A stretch of DNA of 57,225 bases from Alkalispirochaeta americana (GTDB lineage Bacteria; Spirochaetota; Spirochaetia; DSM-27196; Alkalispirochaetaceae): contig NZ_FTMS01000019.1 of assembly GCF_900156105.1 (NCBI RefSeq), positions 1-57,225 on the forward strand. The letters run 5' to 3'. A program made the position numbers and the translations under genes. Shown here in pieces: positions 23,402 through 29,619 of the stretch. Positions within the stretch are counted from its first letter, which is position 1; each line of letters opens with the position of its first letter. The notes beneath the pieces were generated by a model. It was not told where the DNA came from, made no database searches, and worked only from the letters and a program-made list of their open reading frames with translations.

Positions 23402-24380
23402 TTAGATTGACCCTTCGGGCAAATTGAGAACTTGATAATGTGTTATTAGGAGAATAAGTATTAAACCAATATTAGTGATAGGAAATGACGTAAACAATCA
23501 ATCTTCCAATATTAATTGGAATAACATTTTAAATGATATTATTACATATTGTAATTATAATAATGATATAGATTTTAATAACGTTCCTTTTCCACTCATA
23601 TATGAGCAAATTTATTTATATTCAAAAAAATTTAATTATGATAAAGAATCACTAAATGAATACCAATTAAAAGAATTTATCGGCAATATTGTAGATTCAG
23701 GAAAAATTAATGAGATCCATAAACTAATTGTGGATTTCGGAAGCAATAATGTTATAACAACAAATTATGATTACAATTTAGAACTTGCTATTTCTGGCAA
23801 AGAATTCTCTAGAAAAAATCAAGGCATAGTTAATGAAAAGAAATATAGTGTTTTCAGGCATACTAAAAACAATGATATTAACATTTGGCATATTCACGGA
23901 GAATCTGCTTTACCTGATACAATCACACTTGGATTTGAACACTATGGTGGACAATTACAACATTTGAGGAATTACATAACAGGTGCTTTAAATTATAAAA
24001 ATACAAATATTCAAAAGTTTGATATCGAAAAAATTATTAAGAATAAAAATCAGTATACATCGTGGGTTGATATATTTTTTAGCAATGACATTCATATATT
24101 AGGTTTAGGATTAAATTATCAAGAAATTGATATTTGGTGGCTCATTTCAAATAGGGCACGGCTATTAAATAAAATGAACATGGATATTCACACTATTTAT
24201 TATCATTGTCCGGAAAAGCATTTTAGTAAATCTAAGTCGGACATTATGATGTCACTTGGAATTGTAACTAAAGTAATGAATTATGAAGGAACAGAGTACT
24301 ACAAAAGGGTTTTGGGCGAAATTGATAATCTAACAACTGCTTCAACTTGACGTTGCTACGCAACGCAAGTTAAGCAAATG
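23402..24380 (+). mobile_element. Integron gene cassette 1 (SIR2-like protein)
   Basis: The unit runs from the TTAGAT boundary to the G of the next boundary. Its 5' end (G)TTAGAT is the exact reverse complement of its own R'' box ATCTAAC at 24328-24334, as required if the cassette once circularised through its attC. Base composition is strongly AT-rich against a GC-rich host. One gene fills it and runs into the attC, the usual compact cassette layout. Confidence 0.85.
23460..24350 (+). CDS. SIR2-like domain protein, probable NAD-consuming defence protein
   Basis: A 296-residue protein if read from ATT 23460, which has AGGAG 7 nt upstream; GTG 23475 is the alternative but would remove the first beta-strand and lies 22 nt from the Shine-Dalgarno. 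The N-terminus 'KPILVIGNDVNNQSSNINW' fits the first nucleotide-binding loop of SIR2-like proteins. 'NVITTNYDYNLELAI' carries the conserved Asn-Asp, 'NIWHIHGESALPDTITLG' carries the candidate catalytic His, and 'IHILGLGLNYQEIDIWWLI' is the typical last Rossmann strand. Stand-alone SIR2-like proteins in bacteria are often NADases of antiphage systems; that role here is inference. No TIR, STING or other effector partner is in the cassette. Its last 23 bases are also the start of attC1. Confidence 0.8.
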   Translation: MKPILVIGNDVNNQSSNINWNNILNDIITYCNYNNDIDFNNVPFPLIYEQIYLYSKKFNYDKESLNEYQLKEFIGNIVDSGKINEIHKLIVDFGSNNVITTNYDYNLELAISGKEFSRKNQGIVNEKKYSVFRHTKNNDINIWHIHGESALPDTITLGFEHYGGQLQHLRNYITGALNYKNTNIQKFDIEKIIKNKNQYTSWVDIFFSNDIHILGLGLNYQEIDIWWLISNRARLLNKMNMDIHTIYYHCPEKHFSKSKSDIMMSLGIVTKVMNYEGTEYYKRVLGEIDNLTTAST

Positions 24381-24386
24381 TTGTGC
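24328..24386 (+). other. attC1 recombination site
   Basis: R'' is ATCTAAC (24328-24334) and R' is GTTGTGC (24380-24386). Between them TGCTT, AACTTG and CGTTGC pair with GCAACG, CAAGTT and AAGCA around a TAC loop: 17 bp of perfect stem with C24343 and A24350 unpaired. On the bottom strand, the one that recombines, the unpaired bases are G and T, the same bases known to orient attC in studied integrons. An unpaired segment next to R''/R' completes the pattern. Confidence 0.88.
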
Positions 24387-24970
24387 TACAGATACCAGAA
24401 TAGGCAATGGATAAAGAGTATTATCTTAAATTAAGGAACAAGTACTTACCGGAAATCTTGAGGATTATTTTCATTTTGGAATCACCTCCAGCATCAGGTA
24501 AATATTTCTATGATGAGACGGGATCAACGACTGAGCCTTTGTACAATGAGATAATGAAGGCCCTTCATTATAAACCAATCGATAAGAAAGATGGTCTTGA
24601 ACACTTTAAGAATCAAGGGTTTTTCTTAGTTGATTCGACCTACAAACCAATCAATAAAATGAAGTATAAAGAACGAGAGTCTACAATCCTTTCAGACTTT
24701 AACAATTTAATTGATGATCTTGAGAGCATTAATGGAATCGAATCTCAGTTGATTTTGATTAAAGCAAATATTTGCCGGTTACTTGAAGAAAAATTGAAAT
24801 TAAAGGGATTTCGTGTTTTAAACGAAGAAATCGTAGTTCCATTCCCTTCAAGCGGTCAACAAAAACGATTTCATATCGAAATAAGTAAAATATTGGAATT
24901 AAGATAAAAGCACAACAATTGGTCGCAGGTGACGCTTTCCGCTGCGCTCCAAGCGCCCCTGAGACATGCG
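24381..24970 (+). mobile_element. Integron gene cassette 2 (UDG-like protein)
   Basis: A 590-bp unit. Its 5' end (G)TTGTGC is the exact reverse complement of its own R'' GCACAAC at 24910-24916. It contains one gene with a 26-bp leader and 2 bp between stop and R''. The seven-base match is independent of that in cassette 1, which makes chance unlikely. Confidence 0.85.
24407..24907 (+). CDS. Uracil-DNA-glycosylase-superfamily-like protein
   Basis: A 166-residue soluble protein. The N-terminal 'RIIFILESPPASGKYFYDETGS' resembles the first strand and loop of UDG-superfamily proteins ('ESPP-SG-YFY' variants), 'GFFLVDSTYKPIN' the second strand, 'QLILIKANICRLLEEKL' the helix after the third, and 'VVPFPSSGQQKRFHIEISKIL' the FPS-G/RF segment near the C-terminus. 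Key catalytic residues of classical Ung are not recognisable, so DNA-repair activity is doubtful. It may bind a nucleic-acid or nucleotide product. AT-rich like the rest of the array. Role unknown. Confidence 0.6.
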   Translation: MDKEYYLKLRNKYLPEILRIIFILESPPASGKYFYDETGSTTEPLYNEIMKALHYKPIDKKDGLEHFKNQGFFLVDSTYKPINKMKYKERESTILSDFNNLIDDLESINGIESQLILIKANICRLLEEKLKLKGFRVLNEEIVVPFPSSGQQKRFHIEISKILELR

Positions 24971-24976
24971 TTATAA
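24910..24976 (+). other. attC2 recombination site
   Basis: R'' is GCACAAC (24910-24916) and R' is GTTATAA (24970-24976). The inside folds as GTC, CAGG and CGCTT pairing with AAGCG, CCTG and GAC, with unpaired bases between blocks and a 13-nt GC-rich terminal segment. The 3' end CCCCTGAGACATGCGTTA resembles the right ends of known attC sites. R' also begins the third, incomplete cassette. Confidence 0.8.
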
Positions 24977-24987
24977 GAAAGGAAAAA

Positions 24988-25434
24988 ATGACTAACCAAA
25001 TATCACAGAAAGAAATAATTTCTGAAAAAGTAAAAGAATATTATTGGAAGTATGATCTAAATTGCGCGACTACCAAAATAAAACTATTATCTGAAATGTT
25101 TTCTATAAATTTATCAGAACAAGTCATTAGTGCTGCGATAGGTATGCATGGTGCTGGAAAATATGGTGCCCAATGCGGATTAGTAGAAGGAACATTAATG
25201 TTTCTTGGCATAATCGGAAAAGAATATAGCTTCCAAGAAAAAACAATTGTTGATCATTGCAGAGAGTACGCAAAGCAATTTGAAAACAAATTTCAATCCT
25301 TATTATGCAGCGCACTTCGACCGGAAGGTTTTAAAAAAAATAATCCACAACACTTGTGTGAAAACCTTACTTGTAGAGCAATCGAATTCAACATTGACTT
25401 TGTCTTGCAATTTATAAATACTAAGAGATACTAA
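24988..25434 (+). CDS. C_GCAxxG_C_C-type small redox protein, cassette 3 (truncated cassette)
   Basis: A 148-residue protein; ATG 24988 follows AAAGGA. The family pattern is visible: 'YDLNCATTKIKLLSEMF', 'GMHGAGKYGAQCGLVEGTLMFLGIIG', then Cys at 'VDHCREYAKQF', 'LLCSAL' and 'HLCENLTCRAIEFN'. Members are thought to bind metal or redox cofactors through these cysteines; exact function is unknown. The cassette begins at TTATAAG (24971), but the matching R'' TTATAAC is not found before the transposase remnant, so the cassette has lost its attC. Confidence 0.7.
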   Translation: MTNQISQKEIISEKVKEYYWKYDLNCATTKIKLLSEMFSINLSEQVISAAIGMHGAGKYGAQCGLVEGTLMFLGIIGKEYSFQEKTIVDHCREYAKQFENKFQSLLCSALRPEGFKKNNPQHLCENLTCRAIEFNIDFVLQFINTKRY

Positions 25435-25479
25435 AAAGCTCAAAACGCACTCGACAAAACCATCTCGCTTTTAATTGCT

Positions 25480-25743
25480 TCATCGTCGAATTCCGGGGAA
25501 TGCGTGACGGATGCGAAGAAAGAAATATTCGTCGTCCCGGAAGCCATAGGCGACCCGTTTGATCACCTTGATCTTGTTGTTCATACCTTCGAGAACACCG
25601 GTATTCAGCCGGTATCTTGTGTGTGCCAACAAGCCCTCCACTACTATGTGCTGAGCAAGCTTCCCGAGCTCCGTGTTTCTGGTGAGTGGGAGAGTCTCAT
25701 GCCAGCCAGTCTCAATCCTGAAGAGGTCAACTATGGGCCATGA
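25480..25743 (-). pseudogene. ISL3-type transposase, C-terminal remnant
   Basis: About 85 residues in one frame: 'WPIVDLFRIETGWHETLPLT', then 'LNTGVLEGMNNKIKVIKRVAYGFRDDEYF' (broken here for length), ending 'RHAFPGIRR'. The 'GVLEGMNNKIKVIKR-A-G-RD' string is the signature of the DDE domain end of ISL3 transposases. The upstream part is missing; the frame runs into the 3' end of a cassette-like small ORF at about 25735. No terminal inverted repeats were identified. The remnant lies between oppositely oriented cassettes, so the insertion probably caused the loss of attC from cassette 3. Confidence 0.75.
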
Positions 25744-25847
25744 GCCTTTTCGACGCCCGTGGGAATAATATAGGCCCGTTCTTTCCCAAACAACCGTAAG
25801 ATGCGGTCCGCCAAGGTCTCCGGCTGTTTTTGGATGTGGATCGTCAT
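25731..25847 (-). CDS. Small ORF coupled to the gene upstream, 3' end probably replaced by IS remnant
   Basis: ATG 25847 overlaps the upstream stop (ATGA), with AGAAGG close before it. It encodes 38 residues, MTIHIQKQPETLADRILRLF continuing 'GKERAYIIPTGVEKAHGP'. It ends exactly where the transposase remnant begins, so the natural protein was probably longer. The sequence looks like a real small basic protein ('ILRLFGKERAYIIP'), but I cannot name a family. Confidence 0.45.
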   Translation of the reverse strand: MTIHIQKQPETLADRILRLFGKERAYIIPTGVEKAHGP

Positions 25848-26257
25848 GACCTTCTCGTGAGTCTGATTCCCTCGATAGGTCCGATCCTCTCGATGCTGAC
25901 ATCGTAGTCCTTCCAAAGGGCGTACAAGGCAGCAACACCCACAATGGCGAGCGCTCCAATTGCGATGGCAACGCCGCTGGACATCCCTCCGCCCACCGCG
26001 GCAGCACCCATTGAAAGGCCGGCTGCGGCCCCGCCGACGCCTGCAGATACCCCGCCTGTTGCAGGCGCGAGCGCAAGCCCTGCGCCGCCTACAGTAGCGC
26101 CTGCCACTGCGAGACCAATCGCCCACTTAGACAGTCTCTTCGCGCCCTTGACCTTTCTGATCTTGGCAGCAAGATCAGGGTCCGCCACGATGATTGATGG
26201 TTCCCTTCGCTCAACTGCCGCCTTGAGTTCCTGTTTTGTCCTAACCGTCACGTCCAT
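25844..26257 (-). CDS. Small glycine-rich membrane protein of a mobile-element-associated family
   Basis: A 137-residue protein with GGAGG before ATG. The N-terminal 40 residues are a charged beta-rich module ('MDVTVRTKQELKAAVERREP', 'SIIVADPDLAAKIRKVK'). Two Gly/Ala-rich hydrophobic stretches follow (about 48-95 and 96-115), then 'LWKDYDVSIERIGPIEGIRL'. This layout, including the 'KDY' after the last helix, matches small hypothetical proteins often met in integron cassettes and islands. The function is unknown. It is oriented leftward, against cassettes 1-3, and lies directly after an attC-like site. Confidence 0.7.
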   Translation of the reverse strand: MDVTVRTKQELKAAVERREPSIIVADPDLAAKIRKVKGAKRLSKWAIGLAVAGATVGGAGLALAPATGGVSAGVGGAAAGLSMGAAAVGGGMSSGVAIAIGALAIVGVAALYALWKDYDVSIERIGPIEGIRLTRRS

Positions 26258-26271
26258 TTTGGTTCCTCCTT

Positions 26272-26377
26272 CGCTAACGCTGGCCTAACCTGCGAGCCGT
26301 CAATTGGCGCGGTTTATGCTATCGGGTAGGGGATCGCAATCCGTGCCAATAGGCGAGTCAGGTTTAAGCTGTTGTTC
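26272..26377 (-). other. attC-like site on the opposite strand
   Basis: Read leftward, the segment begins GAACAAC and ends GTTAGCG, 14 bp before the GGAGG of the gene at 26257. Inside, AACCTG pairs with CAGGTT and ATTGGC with GCCAAT around a large terminal loop, with a GTTAGGC (perfect GTTRRRY) at the inner edge. That is the architecture of a long attC. Read on the + strand, GCCTAAC gives an equally good R'', so the polarity is not settled. An 11-bp inverted repeat (26316-26326 / 26392-26402) links its loop to the sequence outside. Confidence 0.55.
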
Positions 26378-26402
26378 GCTTGCTTCAAACCCCCGATAGC
26401 AT

Positions 26403-26979
26403 CAACGAACACCTGGGGCCATCAGGCACGTCCTTCTTCCTTCATGATCATTGCGTTCCTGGAAGAGAATCCCTCTATTCCAGATCCACCAAAAAAATCC
26501 GGGTCCATTATCCGCCGACAATTCAGATCTGACCAGCAGAAAAGATTCTCTGCGCAGTCCAGGATTCTTTCGCCGATCGAACCCCACAAATCGGGTTCCC
26601 CAATCCCGGGAAATCATATCTTTCCAAAATAGGGTGTGCCGTCCTCGGGAGCCCAATGCCCCCCGTCGAGACGAACATACATTACATGATTACTCGATAT
26701 TTCATTATCACGGAAAACCCTCAACCTGATCCCTGAGAACTCCCCCAGTTCCGCCCAAAAGCTTCCCTGCCCAATATTTTACGCACGAAATAAACAGCCG
26801 AAATCGTACCACAGGTTCCTCATCAGGGCCAGAAAAATCCCGCCCTGAAGCCCCCCTGCCCTACCACCTCGACAGGCCTCACCAAGGCCCTGTTGCCCAA
26901 GCATATAAGCATAGCAAAGGGGATGCGACACAAACTGTCGTCTCCTGCAAAAGAATCATCCGCCGGACGAACCCCGCAC
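26403..26979. other. Gene-poor stretch between cassette remnant and integrase
   Basis: No reading frame here has a ribosome site together with a plausible protein; all candidates are short, Arg/Pro/Ser-rich and interrupted. If the attC-like site is oriented leftward, a preceding cassette should have ended here, so the stretch may be decayed cassette DNA. Nothing else is recognised. Confidence 0.5.
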
Positions 26980-27013
26980 CACAAAAAGCCCAGGAAACCG
27001 GACGGCTCCTGGG
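26980..27013 (-). terminator. Intrinsic terminator of the integrase gene
   Basis: On the minus strand AGCCCAGGA pairs with TCCTGGGCT (9 bp, 11-nt loop) and is followed by TTTT. It begins 25 bp after the integrase stop. Confidence 0.85.
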
Positions 27014-27037
27014 CTCGATACTCGTGCGGACCACTCC

Positions 27038-28234
27038 CTACCAGTCATCCTGGGCGGCGACAATTCGGGCGAGATCCTGGGCATGGTAATAGTTCATGGT
27101 CATTGCCTGACTCTGGTGGCCGATCATCGCGCGCACCGTGGCCTCGGGGATTCCAGCTTCGATCATCTGGGAGTTCGCGAAATGCCGCCAGGAATGGAAG
27201 GTCAAGCTCGCAGCCTGGCGCTCCTCCTCTGAGATCCCGATGTACTCCATGGCGTGATAGAGCCCGCGCGTAATCTCCCGTCCGTCGTAGGGCGCTCGCG
27301 GGTTGGTTTCGTGGTAGAAGACGTATTGCTGGTCCGCCGGAAGGATCCACCGGTGGGGACTCCTGCGAAGAAGCTGGATTATCAAGGTCCTCACCCGCCG
27401 GGAAATCGGGACGATCCGGGACTCCCCGCTCTTTGTCGCGTCCTTCAGCTTCCACGACACAGGCTCCCAGACATGACTGACATCGATATGATCGCGGTGG
27501 CACCGGTTCGCCGTGAGCCCCAGGAGCTCCGATCTCCGGAGCCCCGTGCGCGCAGCGACCTCGGAGGCAATCCGCTCCAGATCGTTCCGCCACGCTTCTG
27601 GGCTCCCAAGCAGGCTCTGGGCTTCCTCTCTGGTGAGGGCCCCCCTCTTCTTGCTTCCGCCACCAGCACGGTAGACTCGGGGAATCGCCTGGATGATCTC
27701 GTCTTCCTCAGCTGCCTGGAGAATGACCGAAAGGGTGTTAATCACATGGTTGATCGTTGCCGGCGCCTTCCCTTCCTGGAAGAGCCTATCCCGCAGACGG
27801 CGGGTCTCTCGACGAGTGATCTCCGTGAGAAGAGTTTTCTCACCCAGGATGCGTAGCACGTGGTTCTTGCAGTCGACTCGGTGGCTTTGCGCTGATCGGT
27901 ATGATACCCGGTGGCCCCCGGCTTGTCGGTCTGTGACATAGCGGCCGTCTGGCCAGTCAAAAAAACCCGCAGTGTATTTGCCGAGGGGGACATCATTTTT
28001 CTTTTTTACTTTTTTCACCTCTTGCTCGTCTTGCGATTCTTTAAGCTGGGCATCACACCAAGCTATCGCGTCGGCCTTGTTACCACAATTTGTTGATCGC
28101 AGAGGAGTCCATTTCCCATCCGGAAGCTTCCACCGCACGTACCATGTCCCGATCCATTTCTGGCCGGATTTCTTTTTTTTGAGTTCATTTTTGTTTCGCG
28201 GTTGGCGTGTAAGGGAGTATCGAAGATTTTTCAT
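27038..28234 (-). CDS. Tyrosine recombinase (phage/island integrase)
   Basis: A 398-residue integrase; ATG 28234 has AGGA 8 nt upstream. The basic N-terminal arm-binding region (1-45) holds 'KKKKSGQKWIGTWYVRWKLPDG', followed by a core-binding domain (about 100-185) and a catalytic domain (195-398). Catalytic residues: R233 ('ARTGLRRSELLGL'), H347 and R350 ('FHSWRHF'), H373 ('IGHQSQ') and Y382 or Y383 ('MNYYH'). It lacks the extra alpha-I2 patch I would expect of an integron integrase, so it is an island or prophage integrase rather than IntI. It lies 79 bp from tRNA-Arg, on the same strand, as in elements inserted at a tRNA 3' end. Confidence 0.92.
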   Translation of the reverse strand: MKNLRYSLTRQPRNKNELKKKKSGQKWIGTWYVRWKLPDGKWTPLRSTNCGNKADAIAWCDAQLKESQDEQEVKKVKKKNDVPLGKYTAGFFDWPDGRYVTDRQAGGHRVSYRSAQSHRVDCKNHVLRILGEKTLLTEITRRETRRLRDRLFQEGKAPATINHVINTLSVILQAAEEDEIIQAIPRVYRAGGGSKKRGALTREEAQSLLGSPEAWRNDLERIASEVAARTGLRRSELLGLTANRCHRDHIDVSHVWEPVSWKLKDATKSGESRIVPISRRVRTLIIQLLRRSPHRWILPADQQYVFYHETNPRAPYDGREITRGLYHAMEYIGISEEERQAASLTFHSWRHFANSQMIEAGIPEATVRAMIGHQSQAMTMNYYHAQDLARIVAAQDDW

Positions 28235-28312
28235 TGTCGGATTCCTGTCGGATTTTCTCCGACCGGCTATTGCCGGTATTTTCCAACTCATTGCATGAAA
28301 AGCATTTACAAG

Positions 28313-28386
28313 CGCGCCCAACAGGACTCGAACCTGTGACCCTCGGCTTAGAAGGCCGATGCTCTATCCAGCTGAGCTATGGGCGC
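28313..28386 (-). tRNA. tRNA-Arg (anticodon TCT)
   Basis: Minus-strand cloverleaf: acceptor GCGCCCA pairs with TGGGCGC, D arm GCTC/GAGC, anticodon loop CTTCTAA, T arm CAGGTTCGAGTCCTG, discriminator G. CCA is not encoded. Its 3' end faces the integrase gene, so it is the likely integration target. Confidence 0.95.
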
Positions 28387-28399
28387 AGAGGGGAGAACT

Positions 28400-28472
28400 T
28401 CGGGGTGGCCGGACTCGAACCGGCGGTCTCCTGCTCCCAAAGCAGGCGCCTTAGCCACTAGGCTACACCCCG
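28400..28472 (-). tRNA. tRNA-Pro (anticodon TGG)
   Basis: Acceptor CGGGGTG pairs with CACCCCG, the anticodon loop is TTTGGGA inside a 5-bp stem (CTGCT/AGCAG), the T arm is CCGGTTCGAGTCCGG and the discriminator A. It lies 13 bp upstream of tRNA-Arg and is probably cotranscribed with it. Confidence 0.95.
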
Positions 28473-28510
28473 TGTGCGGAAGCCGATTATAGAAAGCATT
28501 TGAAGGTCCG

Positions 28511-29455
28511 TCAACCATCCTCTTCGTCAGGGAGATCGCTTTCTCTCGCCCTGACCTCGGTCATGGCCTCGCTTTCGCGGGCATCGATGAGCTCGAGGAC
28601 CAGCTCCAGGCGGAAGAGCTCGGCGTATTTGCGAGCCGACATTCCCAGCTGATCCTTTATGTGCGGATCAGCACCACCCATGAGAAGGAGCTGGGCTGTC
28701 TTCTCTGCGCCCTGCCCCACGGCAAGCACCAGCGCCGTCTGACCATTCTTGCTCTGACCGTCCAGGGCCGCGCCGGCATGGAGAAGAAGACCGGTAAGTT
28801 CCGAGTTTCCATCGGCGGCGGCATCCATGATGGGAGTATTTCCACGGTCCTCGCTCGTAGCGTTGACATCGGCTCCATGACTGAGGAGAAACTGCACCAT
28901 TCCTGTATGGCGGTTCCGTACGGCCAGACAGAGAAGAGGCACCCCCTTGTTGTCCCTCGCATCGGGAGAAAAACCTCCCTGCATGTACCGCTCCACCGCA
29001 ACCAGGACGCCTTCGGACACGCAATCCGCCAAGGCCTGATCGGTGAGGGCGTAGCCGAGGTTTGTCAGCTCTTCCCTGGCGCGCTGGCGATCCCGCAGAG
29101 CAGTCCAGCGCAGCCGCTCTTCCTTGAGAAGTTCTACTAGTTCCGGCAAAGCAGAAACAGCGGGCTGTTCTTTCAGATAATCGGGAAGTTCCAGAGAATC
29201 AGGAACATAGATCATCCAGGGAATAGCCCGGCCATGAAAGAACCCCAGGGCGTAATAATAGTCCTTTGAGAGAAGACACTCCTGTTGCAGAAGGACAACA
29301 GCGTGAGTAGCCTTCTCAAGACTTGCCGTGAGCGAAAGAAGCCCCTCCTTCCCCAGGAGAGCAATTTCTGTCTCAAACGACTCCTGCGCCAGTTCTGCAC
29401 AGAGCGCTTCTGCCGAAGACTCTTCCGATGGGGAGGCAAGCATGACTAGCTTCAT
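28511..29455 (-). CDS. Ankyrin-repeat protein with N-terminal TIR-like alpha/beta domain
   Basis: A 314-residue soluble protein with AGGA before ATG. Residues 1-95 form an alpha/beta domain ('MKLVMLASPSEESSAEALCA', 'THAVVLLQQECLLSKDYYYALGFFHG', 'IPWMIYVPDS') whose strand pattern and the 'VVLL...LLSKDYYYALGF' segment recall TIR or TIR-like domains; the match is weak. Residues 165-285 contain at least four ankyrin repeats ('GVPLLCLAVRNRHTGMVQFLLSHGADVNA', 'GNTPIMDAAADGNSELTGLLLHAGA', 'GQTALVLAVGQGAEKTAQLLLMGGADP'). The acidic C-terminus is probably disordered. Ankyrin repeats imply a protein partner. Function unknown. Confidence 0.75.
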   Translation of the reverse strand: MKLVMLASPSEESSAEALCAELAQESFETEIALLGKEGLLSLTASLEKATHAVVLLQQECLLSKDYYYALGFFHGRAIPWMIYVPDSLELPDYLKEQPAVSALPELVELLKEERLRWTALRDRQRAREELTNLGYALTDQALADCVSEGVLVAVERYMQGGFSPDARDNKGVPLLCLAVRNRHTGMVQFLLSHGADVNATSEDRGNTPIMDAAADGNSELTGLLLHAGAALDGQSKNGQTALVLAVGQGAEKTAQLLLMGGADPHIKDQLGMSARKYAELFRLELVLELIDARESEAMTEVRARESDLPDEEDG

Positions 29456-29619
29456 AGTGATCCTTTGTACACAATCTCACTCCGACTCGTCATTAATCAT
29501 CGGCTCAAAATATTTCTTCTTGACATTCTGCGCTTGACGGTCCGAAGGATCACCAGAGTACCCCCCGGAGTTCCCAACGTCTGGAGCTTCGAAGGGAAAT
29601 ATCGTACAGTCCTGGCGCC

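Noticed and set aside
26402-26729. Short frames on both strands between the attC-like site and the integrase
   Set aside because: No ribosome site and Arg/Pro/Trp-rich products; more likely decayed DNA.
27038-28234. Integrase considered as the integron integrase of the cassette array
   Set aside because: It has a basic arm-binding N-terminus and lies at a tRNA like island integrases; I see no IntI-specific insert and it is not next to an attI.
28313-28386. Direct-repeat attR copy of the tRNA-Arg 3' end elsewhere in the window
   Set aside because: Searches by eye for its T-arm and acceptor sequence found only the tRNA genes themselves.
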